A stretch of DNA of 64,000 nucleotides from Hymenobacter metallicola (GCF_004745645.1 NZ_SRMB01000002.1:372001-436000), one strand, 5' to 3'; positions 44,605 through 53,306 are shown, counted from the first letter of the stretch. The notes: generated by a model from the letters alone, not told the origin. Numbers and translations are program-made.

Positions 44605-44774
44605 GACGAGGGTGGAGTGGGCAAAATAGGGCCCGCAAAAGTCCGGGAAAAAACCCACTTCCTTACGGTTTGCAACCTTTTTCGGCTAAACGAGTATTTC
44701 AATTGGCTTAAAAAATAGTTTAGGCTACCCTAAAAATTTGTTTCTTTGTAGAGTTACCTGACTTTCTATCCGTT
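44605..44774. promoter_or_regulatory. divergent control region of CDF exporter and NRAMP importer
   Basis: This 170-base region is AT-rich near the NRAMP side. It holds the palindrome at 44719-44734 and a -7-like TTTCTTTG at 44741-44748 (seven of eight matches to TAnnTTTG), whose -33 region would fall on the palindrome. Confidence 0.55.
44719..44734. promoter_or_regulatory. DtxR/MntR-type palindromic operator candidate (NRAMP/CDF)
   Basis: TTTAGGCTACCCTAAA has perfect 6-bp arms around CTAC, and resembles the TTAGG...CCTAA half-sites recognised by DtxR, IdeR and SirR/MntR metalloregulators. It ends 40 bases before the NRAMP start. Confidence 0.7.
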
Positions 44775-46142
44775 ATGCCCCCACTCGTACAGGCCTCTCC
44801 TACTCCTCCCCTCACTGAAAATAACTCCGGCTGGCGCCAGGAGCGCAAGCATAACTCCCTGAGCGAAGTATACGCCAGCATCCGGGTGCCGGCGGCCAAT
44901 GCCTCCTTCTGGCGCAAGCTGCTGGCGTTTTGGGGGCCGGGCCTGATGGTAGCCGTGGGCTACATGGACCCCGGCAACTGGGCCACCGACATTGCCGGCG
45001 GCTCGCGCTATGGGTATACGCTGCTCTCCGTGATTCTGATTTCCAACTTGTTCGCCATGCTGCTCCAGCACCTGGCGGCCAAGCTGGGCATCGTCACGGG
45101 GCGCGACCTGGCCCAAGCCTGCCGCGACCATTATTCCAAGCCCGTGGCCATGGTGCTCTGGGTGTTCTGCGAGGTGGCCATTGCCGCCTGCGACCTCGCC
45201 GAAGTTATCGGCTCGGCCATTGCCCTGAATCTGCTCTTTGGCCTGCCGCTGCCCTGGGGCGTGGTGCTCACTATTCTGGATGTGCTGGTGGTATTATTCT
45301 TCCAGAACAAAGGATTCCGGATTATTGAGAGCATCGTAGCGGGCCTGATTGTGGTCATCTTTGGCTGCTTTGTCTACGAAATCCTGGTATCGCACCCCGA
45401 CTATTTGGGCATTGCCAAAGGCCTGGTACCCCAGAAGGAAGTGATAACCAACCCCGGCATGCTCTACATTGCCATCGGCATACTGGGTGCCACAGTGATG
45501 CCCCACAACCTGTATCTGCACTCCAGCATCGTGCAAACCCGGGCCATTGAGCAAACCGAACCCGGCAAGCGCATGGCCATCAAGTTTGCTACCATCGACT
45601 CGACGGTGGCGCTGTTTCTGGCTTTCTTTGTCAATGCGGCCATTTTGGTTACGGCGGCGGCGGCTTTCCATACCAATGGCCTGTTTCACGTAGCCGACAT
45701 TACCGATGCGCACGAGCTGCTGGCTCCGGTGCTCGGGGCCGGGGCGGCCAGCGCCGTGTTTGCCATTGCCCTGCTGGCCTCGGGCCAAAACTCGACGCTA
45801 ACCGGCACCCTGGCCGGGCAGATTGTGATGGAGGGGTTTCTGGACCTCAAGCTCAAGCCTTGGGTGCGCCGCCTGATTACCCGCGGCATTGCCGTGGTGC
45901 CCGCGCTTATCGTCACCATCCTGTACGGGGAAAAAGGCACGGCCGACTTGCTGGTACTCAGCCAGGTGATTTTGTCGCTGCAGCTCAGCTTTGCGGTAGT
46001 GCCGCTGGTGCTCTTCACGGGTAGTAAAGCCAAAATGGGGGTTTTCGTCAACCGCCCATTGCTGCAGCTGATTGCCTGGGCAGTGTCCGGGGTCATCATT
46101 GTGCTGAACCTTTACCTGCTTTTCAACACCTTTTTCAAGTAG
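44775..46142 (+). CDS. mntH: NRAMP-family divalent metal transporter (MntH-like)
   Basis: The 455-residue importer has about eleven hydrophobic helices. The conserved metal-site motifs are MDPGNWATDIAGG in helix 1 and MPHNLYLHSSIV in helix 6, both intact, including the Asp, Asn and Met that bind Mn2+ or Fe2+. It uses proton coupling to import manganese, with some iron. The start gives a soluble N-terminal tail of about 50 residues, longer than in E. coli MntH. The palindrome upstream predicts metal-dependent repression. A terminator follows at 46147. Confidence 0.95.
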   Translation: MPPLVQASPTPPLTENNSGWRQERKHNSLSEVYASIRVPAANASFWRKLLAFWGPGLMVAVGYMDPGNWATDIAGGSRYGYTLLSVILISNLFAMLLQHLAAKLGIVTGRDLAQACRDHYSKPVAMVLWVFCEVAIAACDLAEVIGSAIALNLLFGLPLPWGVVLTILDVLVVLFFQNKGFRIIESIVAGLIVVIFGCFVYEILVSHPDYLGIAKGLVPQKEVITNPGMLYIAIGILGATVMPHNLYLHSSIVQTRAIEQTEPGKRMAIKFATIDSTVALFLAFFVNAAILVTAAAAFHTNGLFHVADITDAHELLAPVLGAGAASAVFAIALLASGQNSTLTGTLAGQIVMEGFLDLKLKPWVRRLITRGIAVVPALIVTILYGEKGTADLLVLSQVILSLQLSFAVVPLVLFTGSKAKMGVFVNRPLLQLIAWAVSGVIIVLNLYLLFNTFFK

Positions 46143-46146
46143 CCCG

Positions 46147-46180
46147 AAAGCGCAAGGCTGGTGCAGTCTTGCGCTTTTTA
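46147..46180 (+). terminator. terminator of mntH
   Basis: AAAGCGCAAG/CTTGCGCTTT is a perfect 10-bp stem with an 11-base loop and a short T-run. It separates mntH from the receptor gene, so the latter needs its own promoter. Confidence 0.85.
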
Positions 46181-46191
46181 CTCTCCCAACT

Positions 46192-46207
46192 TTTAGACTC
46201 GTCTAAA
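46192..46207. promoter_or_regulatory. DtxR/MntR-type palindromic operator candidate (TonB receptor)
   Basis: TTTAGACTCGTCTAAA has perfect 7-bp arms around TC and matches the NRAMP operator at 12 of 16 positions. It ends 37 bases before the receptor start, against 40 for mntH, so the geometry is the same. Confidence 0.7.
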
Positions 46208-46244
46208 TAAAAGTCAAAGACGCTGCTAAATCTCCTATCCCACT

Positions 46245-48506
46245 ATGAAAACATTCTTCTACTTCACTTTCTATCTGCTCACTACCATTCCAGGCTGGGC
46301 CCAGACTGGCACAATCAGAGGAACCGTGCGGGCCGAGGGAAAAGTAGTGCCCTTTGCCAGCATCGGCCTGAAAGGCACCACCCAGGGCACCACAGCCGAC
46401 GAGGCCGGCAGCTTTACTGTAACCAAAGTGGCCGCCGGGCCGCAGCGGGTAGTAGTTAGTGCCGTGGGCTTCCTACCTACCGAACGAGCCGTAACGGTAA
46501 GCAGTGGGCAGACAGCCACTGTCAATTTCTCGCTGAACAGCGCCAGCAACGAGCTGGGCAGCGTGGTGGTGAGCGGCACGCTGAGCGAAGTGGTGAAAAG
46601 TCAGTCGCCGGTGGCCGTGGAGATTTATACGCCGCGCTACTTCCAGAAAAATCCCAGCGCCTGCCTGTTTGAGAACCTGACGATGGTGAACGGGGTACGG
46701 CCTCAGCTCAACTGCAACATCTGCAACACCGGCGACATCCACATCAATGGGCTGGAAGGACCCTACACCATGGTGCTCATCGACGGGATGCCCATCGTTA
46801 GCTCCCTCTCCACGGTGTATGGCCTGAGCGGCATTCCCAACAGCATGGTCGACCGGATTGAGGTGGTCAAAGGCCCGGCCTCGACGCTTTACGGCTCGGA
46901 GGCGGTGGGTGGCCTTATCAACGTCATTACCAAGAACCCGGCAAAAGCCCCGCGCTTTTCAGCCGACGCCTTCGGCACTTCCCACGGGGAGCTGAACGTG
47001 GACCTGGGCACGGCCGCCACCGTAGGCCGGGCCACTACCCTGCTCAGCACCAACCTGTTTGGCTACAACCAGCGGCGCGACGTGAACGAGGACGGCTTCA
47101 CGGATCTGCCCACCCAGCACCGGGCCTCGGTGTTCAATAAATGGTCGTTTCAGCGGCCCCAGGAGCGCATTGCCAACCTGGCCGGCCGCTACTACTACGA
47201 GGACCGGTTTGGCGGGCAGCTGGGCTGGACTCCTGCATTTCGGGGCGGCGACAGTATTTACGGGGAAAGCGTGTATACGAGCCGCTACGAGCTGCTGGGG
47301 CAATACCAACTGCCGGTGGCGGGGCAGAAGATGATGCTCAGCGGCTCGTTTAACCAGCACCGGCAGAACTCGGCCTACGGCACCACGCTGTACCGGGCCA
47401 CCCAGCGCGTGGGCTTCGGGCAGCTTACCTGGGCCCGCGACCTGAACATTCGGCATAGTCTGCTGCTGGGCGCTACTTACCGCTACACCTGGTACGACGA
47501 CAACACGCCCGCCACAGCTACTACCACCGGCGAACAAACCACTACGCAGCCCGACATCACCAGCCTACCGGGCATCTTTGCCCAGGACGAGTGGAAAGTA
47601 ACCGAAAATGCCACCCTGCTGGCCGGCCTGCGCTACGATTATAACTCGGTGCACGGCAGTATCCTCTCCCCGCGGCTCAACTACAAATGGAGCAAGCCCG
47701 ACAACAGCCAGGTGGTGCGCGTGGGCGTGGGCAACGGCTACCGGGTCGTGAACCTGTTCACGGAAGACCACGCCGCCCTGACTGGGGCCCGGCAGGTAGT
47801 GGTGCCCGAAGCGCTGAAGCCTGAGCGAAGCTGGAATGCCAATGTGAATTACCAACGCTTCTTTACCACTGGGGCCGGCATGCTCACCGTCGACGCCAGC
47901 GCCTTTTACACCTACTTCACCAACAAAATCAGTCCCGACTACACCACCAACGTCAACCAGATAGTGTACCGCAACCTGGACGGCTACGCCGTGTCGCGGG
48001 GGCTGACGCTAAACACGGATTTCACCTTCTCCCGGCCGCTGAAAATCATTGCCGGCGTGACGTTGATGGACGTGTTTCGGCAGGAGCGGCCCGAGGGCGG
48101 CGGGCCGCGGCAACGCGTGGCCCAGCTGCACGCCCCCCGGTTTTCGGGGACGTACGCGGTAAGCTACACCCTGGCCCGCCTGGGCGTGGTGGTCGACTAT
48201 ACCGGGCAGGTGAACGGGCCGATGCAGCTACCCGTGCAGCCCAACGACTACCGCCCGGCCCGCTCGCCGTGGTATTCGTTGCAGAATGTGCAGCTGACCA
48301 AACGACTGGGGGAACACCTGGAACTCTACGGGGGCGTGAAAAACCTGCTCAACTTTCTGCCCCGCCACGTGCTGATCCGCGCCTTCGACCCCTTTGATAA
48401 GTATGTAGATCAGGACAACCCGAACGGTTATTCCTTTGACACTGAGTACAACTACGCCCCGGTGCAGGGCCGCCGCACCTTCCTGGGGCTGCGCTACACG
48501 CTGTAG
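46245..48506 (+). CDS. TonB-dependent receptor with CxxC plug, likely metal uptake
   Basis: The 753-residue outer-membrane receptor has a signal peptide (cut near GWAQ), a CarboxypepD_reg-like domain (about residues 22-105), a plug (about 110-225) and a 22-strand barrel. The plug carries three cysteines: Cys140, and Cys157/Cys160 in a CNIC motif just before TGDIHINGLEGPY. The rest of the plug is standard (VLIDGMPIVSS, IEVVKGPASTLYGSEAVGG). The upstream palindrome matches that of the NRAMP importer gene, which ends 103 bases before, so a metal or metallophore substrate is likely. The exact ligand cannot be told. Confidence 0.93.
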   Translation: MKTFFYFTFYLLTTIPGWAQTGTIRGTVRAEGKVVPFASIGLKGTTQGTTADEAGSFTVTKVAAGPQRVVVSAVGFLPTERAVTVSSGQTATVNFSLNSASNELGSVVVSGTLSEVVKSQSPVAVEIYTPRYFQKNPSACLFENLTMVNGVRPQLNCNICNTGDIHINGLEGPYTMVLIDGMPIVSSLSTVYGLSGIPNSMVDRIEVVKGPASTLYGSEAVGGLINVITKNPAKAPRFSADAFGTSHGELNVDLGTAATVGRATTLLSTNLFGYNQRRDVNEDGFTDLPTQHRASVFNKWSFQRPQERIANLAGRYYYEDRFGGQLGWTPAFRGGDSIYGESVYTSRYELLGQYQLPVAGQKMMLSGSFNQHRQNSAYGTTLYRATQRVGFGQLTWARDLNIRHSLLLGATYRYTWYDDNTPATATTTGEQTTTQPDITSLPGIFAQDEWKVTENATLLAGLRYDYNSVHGSILSPRLNYKWSKPDNSQVVRVGVGNGYRVVNLFTEDHAALTGARQVVVPEALKPERSWNANVNYQRFFTTGAGMLTVDASAFYTYFTNKISPDYTTNVNQIVYRNLDGYAVSRGLTLNTDFTFSRPLKIIAGVTLMDVFRQERPEGGGPRQRVAQLHAPRFSGTYAVSYTLARLGVVVDYTGQVNGPMQLPVQPNDYRPARSPWYSLQNVQLTKRLGEHLELYGGVKNLLNFLPRHVLIRAFDPFDKYVDQDNPNGYSFDTEYNYAPVQGRRTFLGLRYTL

Positions 48507-48603
48507 TAGGTAGCCCAGCCCCCAGGAAGGATTCCAAAAAAAGGCGGACCTGAAGAGCTTATTCTACGTATGCGGGCTGAATAGTACAATTTCTCTCCGC
48601 ACT

Positions 48604-49446
48604 ATGAAGTTCTGCGCTCTACTCCTAACCACACTAGTACTTCCTTTTTGGGCGGCGGCCCAGAATAAGGATTCCATTACGGCCAAAGCCGGTTACAATT
48701 TGTTTCATCCGACGCCCCGCAACATGATGCGGGAGCTGCGGCCCGACCGGCCGGGCTTTTCCGAAAGCCCGTTTACCGTCGACCCGGGCCATTTTCAGAT
48801 AGAAAGCGACTTGCTGCGGCTGATAAACAAGCGGGAAGACCACCACCACGAGCGGAATTTCTACCTGAATCATGCCTTGCTGAAGCTGGGCATCACAACC
48901 CGTACCGATGTGCAGGCCGAACTGGACTCCTACTCGATAGAGAAAGAGTGGGACGATGACCAGCCCCAGGAGAAGCACCGGGGCTTCGGCGACCTGACGC
49001 TGCGGGTGAAGCATACCTTTCTGGGCGAAGACGGCAAACCCGATGCCCTGGCCGTCATTGGCTTCGTGCGGTTGCCGGTGGGCAAAACCGTGGGCAACAG
49101 CGTAACCGAATATGGCTTCATTGTGCCTTACAGCCACGATTTCAGCAAGAAGTTCAACCTACAATTCCAGCTACGCTCCGACCTGGACTACGACCAGCAG
49201 GCAGAGCAGCGCTACCTGATGCTGGCGCCCAGCACGGCCGTCGACTACGAGTTTTCGGAGTTTCTCTCGGCCTTCGGCGAAGTAGTGGGCATCTGGAATA
49301 CGCGGCAGGATGCCTGGCAGGCCTCGTTCAACGTCGGCCCCCAGCTTCACCTGAGCGACAACCTGATTCTGGACTTCGGTACCCACCTGGCCCTGACCCG
49401 CGACAGTGACCATGAGTACTTTCTGGGCGTTAGTTTCCGTCGGTAA
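48604..49446 (+). CDS. outer-membrane channel-like protein (Phenol_MetA_deg/transporter family)
   Basis: The 280-residue protein has a signal peptide (cut near AAAQ) and strand-rich barrel sequence: RPDRPGFSESPFTVDPGHFQ is the family opening, and KHRGFGDLTLRVKHTFLG and SYSHDFS-like strands follow, ending in the aromatic FLGVSFRR. Annotators call such proteins transporter (PF13557). It lies 97 bases after the TonB receptor with no terminator between, so it is probably in the same metal-controlled unit. A KREDHHHERN stretch (His80-82) could bind metal. Confidence 0.8.
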   Translation: MKFCALLLTTLVLPFWAAAQNKDSITAKAGYNLFHPTPRNMMRELRPDRPGFSESPFTVDPGHFQIESDLLRLINKREDHHHERNFYLNHALLKLGITTRTDVQAELDSYSIEKEWDDDQPQEKHRGFGDLTLRVKHTFLGEDGKPDALAVIGFVRLPVGKTVGNSVTEYGFIVPYSHDFSKKFNLQFQLRSDLDYDQQAEQRYLMLAPSTAVDYEFSEFLSAFGEVVGIWNTRQDAWQASFNVGPQLHLSDNLILDFGTHLALTRDSDHEYFLGVSFRR

Positions 49447-49465
49447 CTAGCTAACCCGTCCAAAA

Positions 49466-49499
49466 ACAAAAGCCCCCTCCGGAAAGAGGGGGCTTTTGT
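49466..49499 (+). terminator. terminator of the receptor-channel unit
   Basis: ACAAAAGCCCCCTC and GAGGGGGCTTTTGT form a 14-bp stem with a 6-base loop, downstream of 48604. Its symmetry may also end the leftward SPW gene. Confidence 0.88.
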
Positions 49500-49521
49500 A
49501 TGGGCAGCAAAGCAACTGGAC

Positions 49522-49896
49522 TTAGCCCGGGTCGGTCATCAGGGAGCGGGTTTGGGCTTTCCAGTCGGTGATAAACCAGACGATGATGGAGAAAATACCC
49601 AGGCCCAGAAACAGATTAAATTCGGCGCTGCCGGTCCGGAAGCGGAACAGAAACGGGGCTGCGGCCAGGGCCAGACCGGTAAGCAAATCGAGCCAGCCGT
49701 GCACCGGGAAGGGAATTAGGCGCAGCAAGCCCAGGCGAAAATCGGTGAGCAGCGTGACCAGCAAGTAGCCCCCGGCCAGAACAAAGCAAGCCGTGTCGAT
49801 GGGTGGCTCCAGGTCGAACATAACCGGGGCCAGGGCCACAAAGGTGATAAAGCTGATATCGATAACACCATGGGCCGCAGGTGAGAGAATTTTCAT
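49522..49896 (-). CDS. SPW-repeat-type small membrane protein
   Basis: The 124-residue protein has four hydrophobic helices in two similar halves: KILSPAAHGVIDIS with FVALAPVMFDL, and LLRLIPFPVHGWLDLLTG with AAAPFLFRF. The P-x-H-G-W/x-x-D/E repeats are the SPW repeat (PF03779) pattern of small inner-membrane proteins. Function unknown. A close paralog starts 543 bases upstream on the same strand (50439), probably from a duplication. Confidence 0.8.
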   Translation of the reverse strand: MKILSPAAHGVIDISFITFVALAPVMFDLEPPIDTACFVLAGGYLLVTLLTDFRLGLLRLIPFPVHGWLDLLTGLALAAAPFLFRFRTGSAEFNLFLGLGIFSIIVWFITDWKAQTRSLMTDPG

Positions 49897-49984
49897 AGCT
49901 AGTTAGGATTAGAGTGGAGCGAAGTAGGCTTCTTTACGCCGGCCACCTTGCAAGGATACTGTTGACCTTCATTTTGTTATACAC

Positions 49985-50024
49985 AACAAAGCCCGGTTTC
50001 ACGAGTAAAACCGGGCTTTTTTAG
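49985..50024. terminator. hairpin between the two SPW genes
   Basis: AAAGCCCGGTTT and AAACCGGGCTTT form the stem with an 11-base loop. It lies 19 bases past the stop at 50041; leftward its T-run is short, so termination may be partial. Confidence 0.7.
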
Positions 50025-50040
50025 GCGCTCAACTAGCTGC

Positions 50041-50439
50041 TTAGTGATGGTTGGGCATCATCGTGCCATGACCATGAGTCTGGGTGTGGGTATCGGCCCG
50101 CCAGTCGGTCAGCATCCAGCTGCCCACGAAAAGGGCGCCCATAGCCATGAAGAAATTGCGGGCCGTTTCGTTGTCATCGGCAAAGCCAAACAGGAAGGGA
50201 GCCGCCAACAGGGCAATACCGCTAATCAGCTCCAGCCAGCCGTGCATGGGGAAAGAAATCAGATGGGCCATACCCATGGGGAAGTCGGTCAGCAGGGTAA
50301 CGACCAGGTAGCCGGCCGCCAGGATGTAGCAGACCGTGGCGTAGGTGCCGTCGAGGTCGAAGAGCGTGGGGGCCAGGGCAAACAACAGGATGGTTCCGTA
50401 GTCGAGCATCCCGTGGACGCGAGGTGATATAACTTTCAT
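50041..50439 (-). CDS. SPW-repeat-type small membrane protein, paralog
   Basis: The 132 residues align with the product at 49522 along the first 115: KVISPRVHGMLDYG, then TVLLTDFPMGMAHLISF-like, HGWLELISGIALL and PFLFGF. The C-terminus adds a His-rich tail (THTQTHGHGTMMPNHH) absent from the paralog, which may bind metal or simply be variable. Four helices are expected. Function unknown. Confidence 0.8.
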   Translation of the reverse strand: MKVISPRVHGMLDYGTILLFALAPTLFDLDGTYATVCYILAAGYLVVTLLTDFPMGMAHLISFPMHGWLELISGIALLAAPFLFGFADDNETARNFFMAMGALFVGSWMLTDWRADTHTQTHGHGTMMPNHH

Positions 50440-50566
50440 GGTGCGAAGTTTTAAGGGTTGGAAGTGGTAGTAACTGCGCTTTTTTACGCCCCTTAAAACG
50501 AAAAGATATTGTTGAGCTAATAAAAAATATAATTAATAGATGAGCTTATCACCCTACACAGATCAG

Positions 50567-51778
50567 CTACACCAGCCCGGCAAGTCGCCGAAACTCACTG
50601 CCTAGAATGGCTTTGTCGTCGGCCCCCAGCCAGTCGCGCAGGATGGTGGCGTACACGCTGCGGAAGTCGAGCTGATACTTCAGGTCGCCCTGGTCCAGAT
50701 TAAGCAAATCCGGCGCGTCGTTCACGATGCCCGGCTGCCGCAGCCCGCCGCCCAGCAGCAGCACATTGTTGGCCGTGCCGTGGTCGGTGCCGTTGCTGGC
50801 ATTCTGCGTAACGCGGCGGCCGAATTCAGAAAACACCAGAATCAGGGTGTCGTTGAGCTGCCCATTTTTCTGCAGGTCTTCCACGAAAGCCCCCAGCCCG
50901 CCCGACAAGTCGCCGAGCAGCTTGCCCTGCTGCTCTTGCTGGCGCACGTGGGTATCGAAGCCGGTGAGCGAGACGTAGAACACCCGCGACTCGATACCGG
51001 AATTAATCAGTTCTGCGGTGGTTTTGAGGTTTTTGCCAAACTCGGTGTTGGGGTAGGCCACGGCCGACTTATACACCTTGGAGGTCTGGTAAAGGTAGTC
51101 GGCGGAGGAAGCCGTTTCGGCCAGGGTCTTGTAGAGGTAGTCCAGCTCCGAGCCGCTGCCGTTGCTGCCACCGCTGTTGACTTGCCGGATAAACCGGTTC
51201 TGAGTTATCTGGTGAAATTTCTCCGGATTTTTCAGAGCCAGCCCTTTGCGTAGTTCGCCTTTCATCGCCAGGCTCAGGGTGTCGTCTACTTCCAGGCCGT
51301 TGTAAGGCACGGCGCAGCCCTTGCAGTCCGAGTCGAGGTAGCGGCCCAGCCAGCCTGTCGTCACGTACTGGTCGGCGGCCGAGCCACTCTGCCAAATGTC
51401 CATCGAGCGAAAGTGGGACCGGTCGGGGTTGGGGTAGCCCACGCTGTTGAGCACGGCCACTTGGCCTTGGTCGTAGAGCGCCTTAAGCTGGGCCATAGCC
51501 GGGTTGAAGCCCAGATCTTTGTCCAGGGTCAGGATGCCAGTTTGCTCCCGGATGCCTAGGGTGGGGCGGGCCTTATAGTACAGGTCGTTGCGGAAAGGCA
51601 CCACCATATTCAGGCCGTCGTTGCCGCCGCCGAGCTGTACCACCACCAGCCGCTTGCCGTTGGAATGGCGCAGCTGCTGCACGCCCTGCGCATCGAGGGC
51701 GTGCAGAAATTTGGGCACAAACAACAGGGAGCTGGCCAGTACCGAAGTTTTCAGAAAGTCGCGGCGGGAAGTGGACAT
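50567..51778 (-). CDS. DUF1501 secreted protein (sulfatase-like fold)
   Basis: The 403-residue protein begins MSTSRRDFLKTSVLASSLLF, a Tat signal (SRRDFLK) that sends it folded to the periplasm. The DUF1501 pattern is clear: LVVVQLGGGNDGLNMVVPF, ADQYVTTGWLGRYLD, FYVSLTGFDTHVRQQEQQG, and ILVFSEFGRRVTQNASNGTDHG, with likely metal ligands as in alkaline-phosphatase-like folds. The biochemical role is unknown. It follows the DUF1800 gene by 70 bases, the usual pairing. The start is chosen at the Tat motif, 13 codons after an alternative. Confidence 0.93.
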   Translation of the reverse strand: MSTSRRDFLKTSVLASSLLFVPKFLHALDAQGVQQLRHSNGKRLVVVQLGGGNDGLNMVVPFRNDLYYKARPTLGIREQTGILTLDKDLGFNPAMAQLKALYDQGQVAVLNSVGYPNPDRSHFRSMDIWQSGSAADQYVTTGWLGRYLDSDCKGCAVPYNGLEVDDTLSLAMKGELRKGLALKNPEKFHQITQNRFIRQVNSGGSNGSGSELDYLYKTLAETASSADYLYQTSKVYKSAVAYPNTEFGKNLKTTAELINSGIESRVFYVSLTGFDTHVRQQEQQGKLLGDLSGGLGAFVEDLQKNGQLNDTLILVFSEFGRRVTQNASNGTDHGTANNVLLLGGGLRQPGIVNDAPDLLNLDQGDLKYQLDFRSVYATILRDWLGADDKAILGSEFRRLAGLV

Positions 51779-51848
51779 GGGTAGCATTGAGTTTTGAGCG
51801 TCAGGCCGCGGCGGCACTCGGCCTGACGCTCTATAAGTGAAAACGCCC

Positions 51849-53306
51849 TTACATCAACTGGTATTCGGGCAGGCTGAGCAGGCTGGTCACCATCGTGCGC
51901 AGCCGCCCATCAGCCGGAGCTTGCCGGGCTGCTTGCTGCACCAGCTGCAGATTATCGGGTCGGATAGGAGCCTGCAACAGAAACCGGCTTAGCTCGGCGG
52001 GCTGCTGGGCTTCGGGCGTGTTGGCTAGCAGCAGACCCAGCGGGGCCAGCTTGGCCTGGGCCTGCACCTGCTGGCGAAAAGTGCGAGCAGAGCGGGCTAC
52101 CTGGGGGTCGAGGTCGTTTTCGTCTTCTTTGAGGGAAATGCTGATTTCGGCATTCCGGAGCAGCACCTGCGGTAGTTGCAGGCGAAAGAGTAGCGTCGAG
52201 GAGTCTATCCAGGTGCGCCCCCCGGCCCAGCCCGCCACGTTTGGGGGCTCAAACAAAGTCTGGCCCAAGGCTTTTTGAAAGACAATCAGCGGGCGTTTGT
52301 CCGGCAGCTCCACGCCCAGGGTGCGCTTTATGCCCGCCAGCAGCTCAATAGGCGACTTAATGCGGGTGCCCACGTGGGCGGCATCGTAAAACCAGTCGGC
52401 CGAAAACAGACGCTCCACCAGGTCCTGAATGTCGTAGTTGCTCTGGAAGAACGCCCGGGCCAGGGGCTGAATATGGGCTGGGTTGGGCGTGTCATTCACA
52501 AAGAACCGATAGAGCTTCGTGGTTAGAAACTCGGCGGTCTGGGGTTGCTCCAGGATGATGTTCAGGATGTCTTCCCCGCCAAAGTTGCCGGTGCGGCCCA
52601 GAAAGGTTTTCGGGCCGGCGTCGTGCTGTCGTTCCCGGAACGTGAATTGCCCCTGGGCATCGTAGCTCCAGCCGGTGAAGGCCCGGGCGGCTTCCTTCAC
52701 GTCCTGCTCCGAGTAGTGCCCGCGCCCCATGGTAAACAGCTCCATGACCTCCCGGGCGAAGTTCTCGTTGGGGCGCTGCTTGCGGTTCTGCTGATTGTTC
52801 AGAAACTGCAGCATGGCCGGCTCTTTCGACACGGCCAGCAGCAAGTCGCCAAACTTGCCTAGGGCCAGGCGGCGCAGCGTATTGTTGAGCTGCAGGGCGG
52901 CAGCGGGGCGGCGCACCCGGCAGGCGAAGTGGCCGTGCCAGAAGAACGTCAGCTTTTCGCGCAGCTGGGCCGGCGAAGTTGCCATACGGGCCAGCCAGCC
53001 CGTGTTCATTTCGTAAAATGCCTCCCGGATCTGGCGGTTCTGCTCTTTGCGCTGGGCCGGGGTCAGCTCCCCTTTCCGCAGAGCCGGCGCCTGGGGGTCC
53101 TGGCGCAGATCGGGGGTAGGCGCTGGGGGCATGGCCTGCATTTCGGCCGCCTGCATTTGGGGGCCCTGCAACGGCTCCACGGTGGCAGAGTCGCGCAGCA
53201 GCTGCCGCAGCGCCTTGCGCGGGCTCAGGTTGGCGGCCACGTCGGCCGGCCGCGGCCCGAAGCCGGCGCGCCAGTACAAATGCTGCAGTTGCTGCTGGTT
53301 CATCAT
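51849..53306 (-). CDS. DUF1800 protein
   Basis: The 485-residue protein matches DUF1800: HLYWRAGFGPRPADVAANL at the start, LTFFWHGHFACRVRRP, LGKFGDLLLAVSKEPAML, NENFAREVMELFTMGRGHYSE and WIDSSTLLFRLQLPQ. There is no obvious cleavable signal peptide, although partners often have one; the start at 53306 has a second ATG three bases later. DUF1800 and DUF1501 genes are commonly adjacent in Bacteroidota and Planctomycetota; roles are unknown, with surface polysaccharide or secretion suggested. It follows the lamin-tail giant by 110 bases. Confidence 0.93.
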   Translation of the reverse strand: MMNQQQLQHLYWRAGFGPRPADVAANLSPRKALRQLLRDSATVEPLQGPQMQAAEMQAMPPAPTPDLRQDPQAPALRKGELTPAQRKEQNRQIREAFYEMNTGWLARMATSPAQLREKLTFFWHGHFACRVRRPAAALQLNNTLRRLALGKFGDLLLAVSKEPAMLQFLNNQQNRKQRPNENFAREVMELFTMGRGHYSEQDVKEAARAFTGWSYDAQGQFTFRERQHDAGPKTFLGRTGNFGGEDILNIILEQPQTAEFLTTKLYRFFVNDTPNPAHIQPLARAFFQSNYDIQDLVERLFSADWFYDAAHVGTRIKSPIELLAGIKRTLGVELPDKRPLIVFQKALGQTLFEPPNVAGWAGGRTWIDSSTLLFRLQLPQVLLRNAEISISLKEDENDLDPQVARSARTFRQQVQAQAKLAPLGLLLANTPEAQQPAELSRFLLQAPIRPDNLQLVQQAARQAPADGRLRTMVTSLLSLPEYQLM

